Shown one piece after another: positions 9,190-17,440 of a DNA stretch of 64,000 nucleotides. The translations under genes were made by a program, and so were the position numbers. The first letter of the stretch is position 1. Each line of letters begins with the position of its first letter. The notes beneath the pieces were generated by a model. That model made no database searches and was not told where the DNA came from. It saw only the letters and a program-made list of their open reading frames with translations. Source of the stretch: Dehalococcoidia bacterium (GTDB lineage Bacteria > Chloroflexota > Dehalococcoidia > SpSt-223); NCBI GenBank assembly GCA_026003895.1, contig BPIC01000004.1:248001-312000 (forward strand). The letters run 5' to 3'.

Positions 9190-9699
9190 ATGGTGACCCG
9201 ATGGGACCCGTGGCGAGAATTGGCGCAGATGCGCTCGCAGATGGACCGCATGCTGGAAGACGCGTTTTCGAGCAGCGGCGCCCGCTATGACATCACCACT
9301 CCTGCGACGGATGTGTTTGTCGGTGACGATGAGTTGCGGGTGACGATGGCGCTTCCCGCCGTCAATCCAGCTGATGTCGAAATTACCACCACACCCGAAG
9401 CCTTGATCATTCGTGGCGAGTCCAAGGCTTCGTATGAGGAGAAGAACGGTCGTTGGGCACGCCGTGAGATTGCCTATGGCCGCTTTGGTCGGGCCATTGC
9501 CCTTCCGTTTGGCGTCGATGCCGATCACGCAACCGCGCACTTCGAGAATGGCTTGCTGACCGTCCGCCTGCCCAAGGCTGAGGCCGAGCGCCCCCGCCGC
9601 ATCCACGTGACTACCAGCTCGAGCGCGATTGACACGACCGCCAGCAAGCCGAGTGAGGCGGCCGAACAGCCGGCGGCGAGCGCCAGCGGCGCCCGCTAA
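9190..9699 (+). CDS. Hsp20 family small heat-shock protein
   Basis: ATG 9190 (MVTRWDPWREL) is preceded by GGGAGG at 9175-9180 with 9-base spacing, and lies downstream of both promoters. The product is 169 residues. The N-terminal arm (WDPWRELAQMRSQMDRMLEDAF) leads into an alpha-crystallin domain (about residues 40-130, TPATDVFVGDDELRVTMALPAV... ending FENGLLTVRLPK). A low-complexity Ser/Ala tail replaces a clear IxI motif, although RIHV follows the core. It is an ATP-independent holdase and is divergently coupled to dnaJ through the shared operator. Confidence 0.93.
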   Translation: MVTRWDPWRELAQMRSQMDRMLEDAFSSSGARYDITTPATDVFVGDDELRVTMALPAVNPADVEITTTPEALIIRGESKASYEEKNGRWARREIAYGRFGRAIALPFGVDADHATAHFENGLLTVRLPKAEAERPRRIHVTTSSSAIDTTASKPSEAAEQPAASASGAR

Positions 9700-9755
9700 C
9701 CCAACAGAACCCGCCGGCTCGCCACCTTCGTGGGCGTCGGCGTCGACCCGGTTCC

Positions 9756-9780
9756 CGCCCCGAGCAGTACGCTCGGGGCG
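9756..9780 (+). terminator. Strong hairpin after hsp20
   Basis: Perfect 10-base arms (CGCCCCGAGC and its complement) flank a 5-base loop, 57 bases after the hsp20 stop. There is no T-run, so termination would be atypical. Confidence 0.45.
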
Positions 9781-9883
9781 CTCGTGTTCCTGAGGGGAAA
9801 CTTCCCTAGCGATACATTGGACGGCGTGGTAGTCTGTCGCTTGGCCATACTACCCCCAGGCCGATCTGGCCGGAAGGGACGCT

Positions 9884-10840
9884 ATGCGGCGACGACGCTT
9901 TCTTCAGGGAACGCTCGCCGGCCTTGGAACGATCGCCGCGATCGGCGTTACCCGACGCGCCGAGGCCTCGTTTCACGTTGCCGTCGGTGACGTTGGGACC
10001 GACGATTTTGCCCCCGACGGCGATTCGTTTCTTCGTCTGCCGACTCTGCACACCATCGGCCGCCGCAACCCGGACGGTGGGTTGGACTGGGAGGCAGGCG
10101 GGCTGGGCGACCAACCCGGACAGCTGAACTATCCCAAGGGGATGATGGACGACCCGCTTGGCGAGCGGTTGTACGTCACCGACACCGGCAACCATCACGT
10201 CGATGTCTATTCGACCGGGGGGCGCTTTCTTTTTCAGTTTGGCGCCCGGGGCAGTGGAGCGGGGCAATTCCTCTTTCCGAACGATGTCGTCGTCGATCGC
10301 GCCGGGATCGTCTACGTTGCCGACACCGGGAACCACCGCGTGCAAGTGTTCGACGCCAACGGGGGCTACCTGCGCCAATTCGGCGGGTTCGGGCAGGGCG
10401 GCGACCGGCTGAACGGCCCGAGTGCGCTCGCGCTTCACCCCGATGGCACGTTGCACGTCGCCGACAAAGGCAACAACCGCATCCAGGTCTTCTCGCTGCA
10501 CGGCGTCTACCATGGCCGCTATGGCGGTTCTGGCGATGCGCTCGGCCAGTTCCGCCAGCTCCAAGCCGTTGCTGCCGACAGTCACGGGCGGGTTTACGCC
10601 GCCGACCGAGCGAGCTGGCTGGTGACGATGTTTGGGCCGCAAGGCCAGCCCTTTCTTCGGTTTCAGCCCCGCTTTGCGGATGGCACCGCCGCCGTGCCGA
10701 TGGGGCTTGCCATCACGGACGACGACACGCTCTTCGTCGCCGCTGTCCGCGGGCCGGCGGGTTACCGCGCGGTTCGAGAATTTGAAACCGCCCTATACAT
10801 TCCGACCGCCGCGCAGGCCGGTCGCTCGTCGAAGGAGTAG
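9884..10840 (+). CDS. Tat-exported NHL-repeat beta-propeller protein
   Basis: This 318-residue protein opens MRRRRFLQGTLAGLGTIAAIGV, a twin-arginine signal (RRRRFLQG) with a hydrophobic core, cleaved near AEA. The rest is a chain of NHL repeats with the recurrent pattern YVxDTGNHxVxVFxxxGxxxxxFGxxGxGxGQFxxPxxVxVD (about residues 70-290). This gives a six-bladed propeller of the type used for protein or ligand binding. No active-site residues are evident. The tail-collar-like gene follows after 2 bases and is probably co-transcribed. Confidence 0.85.
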   Translation: MRRRRFLQGTLAGLGTIAAIGVTRRAEASFHVAVGDVGTDDFAPDGDSFLRLPTLHTIGRRNPDGGLDWEAGGLGDQPGQLNYPKGMMDDPLGERLYVTDTGNHHVDVYSTGGRFLFQFGARGSGAGQFLFPNDVVVDRAGIVYVADTGNHRVQVFDANGGYLRQFGGFGQGGDRLNGPSALALHPDGTLHVADKGNNRIQVFSLHGVYHGRYGGSGDALGQFRQLQAVAADSHGRVYAADRASWLVTMFGPQGQPFLRFQPRFADGTAAVPMGLAITDDDTLFVAAVRGPAGYRAVREFETALYIPTAAQAGRSSKE

Positions 10841-10842
10841 AG

Positions 10843-11085
10843 GTGGAAGGCACACTCGGCGAAATCCGGCTCTTTGCTGGCAACTATGCGCCCCTAAACT
10901 GGATGTTCTGCCAAGGACAACTTCTCCCGATTGCGCAGAACGCCGCGTTGTTCTCCATCCTCGGCACCTTCTACGGCGGCGACGGGCAGGTGACCTTCGG
11001 CTTGCCAAACTTGCCGGGACCGGCAACCCAGCCGCCGATGGCCTACATCATCTGTGTTGCCGGCATGTATCCCAGCCGGCCCTGA
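10843..11085 (+). CDS. Minimal phage-tail-collar (microcystin-dependent-like) protein
   Basis: This 80-residue product starts at GTG 10843 with a GGAG upstream. The first 50 residues (LGEIRLFAGNYAPLNWMFCQGQLLPIAQNAALFSILGTFYGGDGQVTFGLPNLPG) are the classic tail-collar opening. The last 15 (AYIICVAGMYPSRP) match the family's C-terminus. The roughly 90-residue middle of the usual 170-residue protein is missing, so the gene is a clean internal-deletion version. It directly follows the NHL gene. A degenerate second copy lies just downstream. A role in a contractile-tail-like or surface structure is possible but unproven. Confidence 0.75.
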   Translation: MEGTLGEIRLFAGNYAPLNWMFCQGQLLPIAQNAALFSILGTFYGGDGQVTFGLPNLPGPATQPPMAYIICVAGMYPSRP

Positions 11086-11092
11086 CGAGCGC

Positions 11093-11218
11093 GTACTGGA
11101 TGGACAGGTTGGCGACATCCGCCTCCGAGCCGGCAACGTCGCCCAGCAGCGGGGTGCGTTGCCGAACACCCCGATCGCTCCTTGCCGCTCTCTGGCCAAT
11201 CCCCTACGACCGATTTAG
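11093..11218 (+). pseudogene. Degenerate second tail-collar copy
   Basis: Immediately after the 80-residue gene, in another frame, the sequence encodes LDGQVGDIRLRAGNVAQQRGALPNTPI and ends at TAG 11216-11218. GDIRLRAGN and the LPxxPI spacing mirror GEIRLFAGN...LLPI of the intact copy, but the rest is lost and there is no clear start codon. It is best read as the remains of a tandem duplicate. Confidence 0.45.
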
Positions 11219-11985
11219 CGACGCTTCACGGCCCGCACGAGAAATGCCGTGCCGAGCCGGCCGATCGGCGCCCGACCGAACCGCTCCAATCGCCGGCTGA
11301 GCGCGACCGAGAGCCACGGCAGCCATTCGTCGAGGGGCGACGGCACCAGCTGCATGTTGAGGGAAACGACATCCTCGACCAGGCAGCCGAGCGCCTGCAA
11401 CCTCGCCTGCACCTCTCGGACGGTGTAGTGGTGATGGTAGGCCGTGACGCTTGCGGGAACCGGCCGGCCGCGTAGCCGGGAGACGAGTGGCCGGAGCCGA
11501 TCGACAACCGGATAGAAAACCGCGTTCTTCCAGATGCGGTAGGGGCTAAAGCGGTTCGGAAACGAGGCAAGGAGCACCCCGTCCGGCCGCAACACGCGCG
11601 TCAGCTCGGCGAGCGCTGCTTGATCGTCGTCGACGTACTCGACCGCCCCCATCGCAATGACGATGCCAAACGCGTTGCCTTTGAACGGCAAGTGGTCGAG
11701 GGTGCCGACCACCGCGGGGGCGCGACGGGCGGCCTCGGTGGCCATTCTGGCGCTGAGATCGACGCCGACCGCTGCGATGCCCCGCTCGCCGAGCGCCGCA
11801 AGGAGCAGCCCGGGACCGCAGCCGGCGTCCAGCGCCGGCCCCTCGACCGCGCCAAGCAACTCGAACAGACGCTGCCAGCGGACGGCGAGCGCGTGCCCGG
11901 CCGGACCACGGTCGGCGTAGCGTGCGGCATAGGTGGCGGCCACTTCGTCGAAATAGCGGCTGACGGCGCGGGCACGCTGGGTCAT
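11215..11985 (-). CDS. Class I SAM-dependent methyltransferase
   Basis: Start ATG 11985 (MTQRARAVSRYFDEVAATYAARY) overlaps the previous stop as ATGA, giving 256 residues. The SAM-binding motif I is LDAGCGPGLLLAAL (about residues 54-67). The acidic end of beta-2 is VGVDLS, and motif III lies around LAELTRVLRPDGVLLASFPN. The C-terminal half (SPYRIWKNAVFYPVVDRL, YHHHYTVREVQARLQALG) is that of methyltransferase-11-type enzymes working on sugars, lipids or quinone-like substrates. It sits last in a three-gene unit with a second methyltransferase and a glycosyltransferase, which suggests glycan or glycolipid modification. Confidence 0.85.
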   Translation of the reverse strand: MTQRARAVSRYFDEVAATYAARYADRGPAGHALAVRWQRLFELLGAVEGPALDAGCGPGLLLAALGERGIAAVGVDLSARMATEAARRAPAVVGTLDHLPFKGNAFGIVIAMGAVEYVDDDQAALAELTRVLRPDGVLLASFPNRFSPYRIWKNAVFYPVVDRLRPLVSRLRGRPVPASVTAYHHHYTVREVQARLQALGCLVEDVVSLNMQLVPSPLDEWLPWLSVALSRRLERFGRAPIGRLGTAFLVRAVKRR

Positions 11986-12770
11986 GCCCGCTCGAAGGGG
12001 ACGACCTTTAGCGCCGCAAACAGCGACGACGCGCCCGACGCCGGCAGCCGGCCACGCAATCGAAACGCCGCGGCTTCGGCCGCGAAGCCGGCGGCAAGCG
12101 CCAGACCGATGAGCCGCTGCCATCCTTGCAGGGGACGGATCGCCAGCCCTTGGCTTGACCAGCCGCCACCTGCGCCCTGCCGGCGGCGCGTCGCCAATCC
12201 GGAGAGGACGGCAATCGTCCCAGTCACGACGGGGGTCAGTCCAGCCGCTTGGAGGTCGGCGGGAACGCGCCGGTAGTCGAACGATTCATAGCCTTCCACC
12301 GCGCTGGCCGGTGCGCCTGTCGCCCGATTGGCGCGGATGAGCACAGCCCCTCCGGGGCGAAGCAGTCGCCGAAACTCGGCGAACGCGCGTCGCCGCTGCT
12401 CGTCGGAGAGATGCTGGACGACATCGGCACAGACGATCAGATCGAATCGCTCGTCGCGGAACGGCAGCGCATCCGCGCTCGCCAGCGCCAACCGGCCGTT
12501 TGTGTGCCGGGCGAGGCGCACCGCGGCCGGCGCGAGGTCGATCCCCACGACGGGCCGCCGCCCGGCGAAGCGCTGTAGCCATTCGATTGTCGCGCCGGTG
12601 CCGCAGCCGACGTCGAGGATCCGCAGACCGCCGGTCGGCCGGCCGAGCAGTGCCGGGATGACCGCCGCCGCTACTCGCCGCGTGCCGGTGAACCACGGGT
12701 GACTGCGCTCCAGCCGGGCAAGCTGGCGATAATAGGCCGGCGTGAAGATGAGCGGTGCATTAGTGGCCAT
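11982..12770 (-). CDS. Class I SAM-dependent methyltransferase
   Basis: ATG 12770 (MATNAPLIFTPAYYRQLARLE) gives 262 residues. A longer in-frame extension to 12995 lies inside the glycosyltransferase gene and is low-complexity. Motif I is ILDVGCGTGATIEWL, beta-2 ends VVGIDLAP, and motif III is FAEFRRLLRPGGAVLIRANR. The start overlaps the glycosyltransferase 3' end by 11 bases and the stop overlaps the next methyltransferase by ATGA. The tight coupling implies a single pathway, probably surface polysaccharide. Confidence 0.85.
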   Translation of the reverse strand: MATNAPLIFTPAYYRQLARLERSHPWFTGTRRVAAAVIPALLGRPTGGLRILDVGCGTGATIEWLQRFAGRRPVVGIDLAPAAVRLARHTNGRLALASADALPFRDERFDLIVCADVVQHLSDEQRRRAFAEFRRLLRPGGAVLIRANRATGAPASAVEGYESFDYRRVPADLQAAGLTPVVTGTIAVLSGLATRRRQGAGGGWSSQGLAIRPLQGWQRLIGLALAAGFAAEAAAFRLRGRLPASGASSLFAALKVVPFERA

Positions 12771-13869
12771 GCGGCACTCCCATGTCGACGAGCTCAGCCA
12801 AGGCCTGAAGTGTCTGGGCGGCGGTGACGTCCCAGCGGAAGCGGGCGGCGTTGCGGCGGCCGGCCTCGGCGATTGCGGCACGGTGTGTGGGATTCTCGAG
12901 CGCGGCGCGCAGCGGCCCCGCGAGCTCCGACGCGTGGACACCCGGAGCGAGCACCGCCGTGCCAGGCGGCGCGACTTCGCGCATCGCCGAAGCATCGACC
13001 GTGAGGACCGGTGCGCCGCACGCCATTGCCTCGACGATCGGCAAGCCGAACCCTTCGCGGAGACTCGGATAGACCACCAGCGTGGCGCCGGAATAGAGCG
13101 CTACGAGGTCGTCGTCCGACGGGAAGCGCAGATAGCGGAAGCGGTCGCCAAGCCGCAGCCGGTGAGCCATCCCGTCGAGGTCGAGGCCGAGGGTGTTCTC
13201 GCCTGCGAGCACCAGCCGATGGGCGCCGTCGTCAGCGGCGGCGAACGCTTCGATCAGACCGGGAATGTTGCGTCGCTTGGTCATCTTGCCTACGAATAGC
13301 ACGTAGGGGCGGTCGTCGAGCTCCAGTCGACGGAGTGCCGGCCTCGGATCGACCGGACGGAACATCGGATCGACGCCAAGCGGCACGACGCGGATCCGCT
13401 GCGGCGCAACCCGATAGTGGCGCGTGACGTCATCGGCGGTGGCTTGCGAATCGGCGAGGACGAGATCGGCGCGGCGGGCGCTCCAGCGATAGATCGCGCC
13501 GAATCGATAGCGGTACCAGAATGGAAACTCGCCCGGCAGGGCCGCCTGAATCGCGTCGTGCACGGTGAGCGCCGTCCGGCCGCGGTAGCCAAGCGGGATG
13601 GTGTAGGACGGGCAGAAGAGGAGATCGACCGGCGGCAGGCGAGCCGGCACGATGAGATGCTCCCACAGGCCGGCCGGCCCAGCGAAGGGGAGGACAGCGT
13701 TCTCGATGCCCTCCGGCAGGGCAACCGGCTGCGGCGTGGCGACGATGACACGCGCGAACGGCGAAGAGCCGGCGCTCCATTCGCGCAGCAGGTTGGCGAG
13801 GTAGCGCCCGACACCCGTTCGCCGCCCGAGCAGGCGACCGCCGAGAACGCCGAGGACCGGACCGCTCAC
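12760..13869 (-). CDS. GT4-type glycosyltransferase
   Basis: This 369-residue GT-B enzyme has an N-terminal Rossmann half (VLGGRLLGRRTGVGRYLANLL) with the acceptor-side HD in LTVHDAIQ. The C-terminal donor-binding half contains FVGKMTKRRNIPGLIEAF and SLREGFGLPIVEAMACGAPVLT, the E-x7-E motif of GT4 enzymes. It would transfer a sugar from a nucleotide donor onto a glycan or lipid. It is first in the minus-strand unit with two methyltransferases and is divergent from a third methyltransferase gene starting 59 bases away. Confidence 0.9.
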   Translation of the reverse strand: MSGPVLGVLGGRLLGRRTGVGRYLANLLREWSAGSSPFARVIVATPQPVALPEGIENAVLPFAGPAGLWEHLIVPARLPPVDLLFCPSYTIPLGYRGRTALTVHDAIQAALPGEFPFWYRYRFGAIYRWSARRADLVLADSQATADDVTRHYRVAPQRIRVVPLGVDPMFRPVDPRPALRRLELDDRPYVLFVGKMTKRRNIPGLIEAFAAADDGAHRLVLAGENTLGLDLDGMAHRLRLGDRFRYLRFPSDDDLVALYSGATLVVYPSLREGFGLPIVEAMACGAPVLTVDASAMREVAPPGTAVLAPGVHASELAGPLRAALENPTHRAAIAEAGRRNAARFRWDVTAAQTLQALAELVDMGVPHGH

Positions 13870-13928
13870 GCGGCGCGCCTCCTGCGGCGAGCGCTTACAC
13901 TTCCGGCCATGCGCGTCGAGAGGAAGCG

Positions 13929-14498
13929 GTGAGCCACGGGCGTGAGGGTAGCAGACCGCGCCGGCTGAATGTCGGTGCGGGATCGCGCGCCGAGCCGGGG
14001 TTCATCAATCTGGATCTCCGCTCGCGGCCGGGGATCGATGTCGTGGCCGACGTCCGCCGGCTGCCCTTCCGCCGCCGCTCGATCGAAGAGGTGCAGGCGA
14101 TCGCGCTCCTCGAACACTTCGAGGATCCCTACCAAGTGCTCGACGAGCTGCATCGGATCCTCACGCCAACGGCGACGGTCCGCTTCGACGTGCCGGCGCT
14201 TGGCACCTATGGCGCCCATCTCGATCTGGACCATAAGTTTCTCGCTGACCTTCGGCTGTGGGTGGATATTCTCGGCGGGTATTACCACTCGGTTCGGGTA
14301 CGCCCGCTGGGCGTGAGGTACCGCTACAGCAAGCTGCTCGTCGCCCTCCTCCACGTGCTGGTGCGGGGATTTCGCATGTACGACCTCGCCCAGGCGTGGT
14401 CGTTGGTCTGCCGGCGGCCGCGCCGCCGCCCGGAGCGGCGCTACATTCCGTGGTGGCTGGAGGACCGCTATCGCGCCGCCTCGGGCGAACGGGCCTAA
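13929..14498 (+). CDS. Small SAM-methyltransferase-like protein
   Basis: This 189-residue product uses GTG 13929. RLNVGAGSRAEPGFINLDL (residues 12-30) is a short motif I followed by DVVADVRRLPFRRRSIEEVQAIALLEHFEDPYQVLDELHRILTP. This is the compressed methyltransferase fold seen in proteins annotated as predicted SAM-dependent methyltransferases near glycan genes. The C-terminus is Arg-rich (RRPRRRPERR). It is divergent from the glycosyltransferase and presumably acts in the same pathway. Confidence 0.75.
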   Translation: MSHGREGSRPRRLNVGAGSRAEPGFINLDLRSRPGIDVVADVRRLPFRRRSIEEVQAIALLEHFEDPYQVLDELHRILTPTATVRFDVPALGTYGAHLDLDHKFLADLRLWVDILGGYYHSVRVRPLGVRYRYSKLLVALLHVLVRGFRMYDLAQAWSLVCRRPRRRPERRYIPWWLEDRYRAASGERA

Positions 14499-14522
14499 CG
14501 TCGCGTCGCCCGGGCGCGACGT
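14498..14522 (+). terminator. Hairpin after the methyltransferase
   Basis: Perfect 8-base arms ACGTCGCG/CGCGACGT (14498-14505 and 14515-14522) with a 9-base loop begin at the last base of the stop codon. There is no T-run. Confidence 0.4.
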
Positions 14523-14590
14523 CCGAGGGTGCGCACGTCAGCACGCGGCGATGATGCCGAGGAGGCTGCCGTCGGCAACGCGAGCCCGGC

Positions 14591-16159
14591 TCACTTCACC
14601 TTGTAGACGCTGTCGAGGTTGTAGAACTGCGGTGTTGGAATGTCGAGTCCTCGCACCTTGGCGGACGAGACAAAGAACTGCGGTCCATTGACGAGAAAGA
14701 CAACCGGCGCGTCTTCGCGGAAAATGCGGTTTGCCTCGCGCAAGATCTGGGCGCGCTGCTGAGGGTTCGGTTCGGTCAGTGCGGAGTCGAAGGTGCGGTC
14801 CCACTCGGCATTGCAGGTCCAGGCCTTCTCTTGGCTGCCGCCGCGGTCGCAGCCGGCAACCGCCCGCCAGTTGGTGTAGAACCCATCGCTTTCGACCGAG
14901 AAGGTTGCCAAAAAGTCGGGCTGTGGCAGGTTGTTGCGGCCGAAGGCGTGGTCGGTCCAGATGCCGACCTCGGTCTGGTTGACCGGCGTCTCGATGCCGA
15001 CGTTCTGCAGGTATTGCTGAACGGCAAGCACAACATCCGCCGGGGCGCGCGACGGCGTGAAGACGATGCCGACCTGGAGGCGGAACCCGTTCGGATACCC
15101 CGCTTCGGCGAGCAACTGCTTCGCCTTCGCGACGTCGTACGGCCACGGCGGCGCACCGGGGTCGAAATACAGGCTGCCGGGCACGGCTTGTTGCCCTGCT
15201 GGCTTCGCGTAGGCGCGGTAAAACTGGCGAGCAATTGATTCGCGGTCGACGGCGTAGTTGATCGCGTGGCGGACGCGCTTGTCGCGCAGCGGCGTAGCGC
15301 GTGTCGTGTAGGCGCCATACATCATCACAAGATAGGTGCTGGTGGCGAGCGGAGCGACAACCTCGAAGCCGCCGGATTTCAGTTGCTCCACTTGCTCGAT
15401 GGCGAAGTTCGCCTGCGGCACCAGATCCAGCTCGCCCGTCCGGAGGCCGGCCATCAACTGCGATGGTTCGGGGATGGACCGGATCACCAGCTCGTCCGCG
15501 ATCGGCTGACGAAAGGCGTGCGGTGTTGCCTTCTTGCGGTAGCGCATCACATCGGCCGTCCGGTACTCGACCAGCTCGTAGGGACCGGAGCCGAATGGCT
15601 TCGCCGTGAAGGCGTCCCAACCGATTTGCTCGATGACCCGCTTCTGGAAGATCCAGAGCACTGCGCCGTTGTTGGGCACGCTGACATCGACGCGGCTGGT
15701 TGGCAGCCGAACCCGATACTCATCGATCACCTCAGCGCTGGTGACGGCGGGAATACGCGAGCGGAGCGACGTGTTGCGCTCAATCAGAGTGTCGATGGTG
15801 AATTTGACATCCTCGGCGGTGACGGGGCTGCCGTCTGGCCAGGTGACGCCACGCCGGATGGTGAACGTCCAGGCCCGGCCATCGGGCGCGAGCTCCCATC
15901 GTTCGGCGATGGACGGCTCGACTTGGTAGTCCTTGCCGAGCCGGGTGAGGCTGTCATACATCGCCCAATATTGGTACCAAGCAATCGCGGTGTCGCGGGG
16001 AACAATGTCGGCGGCGAGGCCCTGCGTGCCGATGCGCAGCTGTTGCTGCTCGGCGCGTTGCTCGGCTGGCGTGGCAGACGAGCCTGTCATCGCGGCGGGT
16101 GGTTGCGGAGCGCAGGCCGCGACCACAACGACGAGCATGAGACTTCCGAATGTCCGCAT
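14591..16159 (-). CDS. Family-5 ABC solute-binding lipoprotein (peptide/opine type)
   Basis: ATG 16159 with AAGGAGAG upstream gives 522 residues. A lipoprotein signal ends in VAAC with the lipidated Cys at residue 16, followed by a Pro/Ala/Ser linker. The SBP_bac_5 fold follows (WELAPDGRAWTFTIRRGVTWPDGSPVTAEDVKFTID, KPFGSGPYELVEYR, KRVRHAINYAVDRESIARQFYR). It should deliver an oligopeptide or similar ligand to an ABC permease, but none is present nearby. It is clearly paralogous to the second solute-binding protein at 30089-31676. Confidence 0.9.
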   Translation of the reverse strand: MRTFGSLMLVVVVAACAPQPPAAMTGSSATPAEQRAEQQQLRIGTQGLAADIVPRDTAIAWYQYWAMYDSLTRLGKDYQVEPSIAERWELAPDGRAWTFTIRRGVTWPDGSPVTAEDVKFTIDTLIERNTSLRSRIPAVTSAEVIDEYRVRLPTSRVDVSVPNNGAVLWIFQKRVIEQIGWDAFTAKPFGSGPYELVEYRTADVMRYRKKATPHAFRQPIADELVIRSIPEPSQLMAGLRTGELDLVPQANFAIEQVEQLKSGGFEVVAPLATSTYLVMMYGAYTTRATPLRDKRVRHAINYAVDRESIARQFYRAYAKPAGQQAVPGSLYFDPGAPPWPYDVAKAKQLLAEAGYPNGFRLQVGIVFTPSRAPADVVLAVQQYLQNVGIETPVNQTEVGIWTDHAFGRNNLPQPDFLATFSVESDGFYTNWRAVAGCDRGGSQEKAWTCNAEWDRTFDSALTEPNPQQRAQILREANRIFREDAPVVFLVNGPQFFVSSAKVRGLDIPTPQFYNLDSVYKVK

Positions 16160-16388
16160 GGCGCTCTCCTTGGATTGTTGCCGCATGGATAATGCAGCCC
16201 TTGACGACCGCCCTATCGTAGCGCTCATGCCCAAACCGCGCTGAATTTGGCCATCGGGGTGCGACGTGCAGCGAATCCATCAAGCGAGCGCAGCTCGGAA
16301 GCGCACTTCTCGGATCAACGGTAGAGGCCGGTGGCCTCGTGCTCAGGGGTCGCCGGTGCTTCGCGGCGTCCCGGGCTCGCCTGATTCG

Positions 16389-17072
16389 TTAGTCTGGCGG
16401 GCCGTCCAGCCGCATCGAGCTGCTCTCGACGATGCCCGCGAGGCGGCGCTGAAAGGTCTGACGCCACGACTCGGAAAGCGCCGGCAGCGCGAGCATTCGC
16501 TCCAATCCTGCGCGATCCTGCTTCGTGCGATGCATCAGCCGGTTCGCCTCAGCGATCGTCGCCCACGGGAAGGGACGCTCGACCAGCACGATCAGGTCAC
16601 CGGACTGGACGACGCCCTCTTCCAGGCAGCGGAAGTAGAAGCCAGTTCGCCCTGATTCCTGTACCCAGCGTGCGAAGCGGGGCTCGCCGTTCCAAGTTGC
16701 GAGTTTGAAGCACGGCTGGCGCGGCTGGCTGACCTCGACAAGTGCTTGGCCAACACGGAAGCGATCGCCGATGCAGACGTCTTCCTCGAGGAGGCCCTCG
16801 GTCGTGAAGTTCTCGCCGAACGATGGTATCGCGAGGGATCGGCCGAGTCGCGCCGTCCAGATGGGGTAGTGCTCCACTGGATACACGCAGGCCGCCTTCG
16901 CCGGTCCGCCGTGCACCGAGCGGTCGGCTTGAGCGTCGCCGTCGATCCCGCCTGACGTTAGCCGCCGGCCGCCGCTCACCGGCTGCTTGCCGAAGGCGGT
17001 CGTTACCCACTTCTGACGATAGCGAAGCGGTGCTGGTTGGCCAACATTCAGCGAGATGAGGCGCGCGGTCAT
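16389..17072 (-). CDS. MOSC-domain protein (YiiM-like)
   Basis: Two ATGs lie close together. ATG 17072 is preferred because GGAGG stands six bases upstream of it but directly abuts the first. The 227-residue product shows GIDGDAQADRSVHGGPAKAACVYPVEHYPIW and FGENFTTEGLLEEDVCIGDRFRVGQALVEVSQPRQPC. The conserved Cys of that last stretch is expected to carry a sulfur or Mo-cofactor-related species. A C-terminal helical 3-alpha-type extension follows. YiiM-type proteins act in detoxification of N-hydroxylated bases together with molybdoenzymes. Mo-cofactor genes lie 4-8 kb away. Confidence 0.85.
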   Translation of the reverse strand: MTARLISLNVGQPAPLRYRQKWVTTAFGKQPVSGGRRLTSGGIDGDAQADRSVHGGPAKAACVYPVEHYPIWTARLGRSLAIPSFGENFTTEGLLEEDVCIGDRFRVGQALVEVSQPRQPCFKLATWNGEPRFARWVQESGRTGFYFRCLEEGVVQSGDLIVLVERPFPWATIAEANRLMHRTKQDRAGLERMLALPALSESWRQTFQRRLAGIVESSSMRLDGPPD

Positions 17073-17440
17073 GGTCATCCTCCGCGCGAAGGGTAGCCGA
17101 TCGGCGCCACCAACCTGCGGGACGGGTTCGCTCCCCGTCCCGCGCAAGCCGCGGCGCTCATCGCGGCTGGAGCACGACGGATCGTCCGGGGTGGATCAGC
17201 GTCCCGGAGTTCTGCGGTGATCGGTCGGTCGCTCCCGGGGATCTGAGGCACGGCCAGAGCAACCGCGTGATCGTCATGCCGCGCGAGCGTCTCCCGCAGG
17301 CGGTCGAGCATGCCCGGCGCTCCAGCGAGCAGCGTGAACGTTGGTGCGCCAGAGTCGCCGCTGGTCGGACCTTTTTCGAAATCCTTGGGCGCGACATTCC
17401 CAGCGCCCGACTCGCGGTACCCGAGGAGGAGCCTCGGCGA
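17073..17440. other. Gap between MOSC and hydrolase genes; possible coding remnant
   Basis: No convincing gene is present. In the same minus-strand frame as the hydrolase, after its TGA, an open stretch runs down to 17075 (for example ESGAGNVAPKDFEKGPTSG, GMLDRLRETLARHDDHAVAL). It has protein-like composition but no good start before ATG 17311. It may be a decayed gene or a chance frame. Confidence 0.3.
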
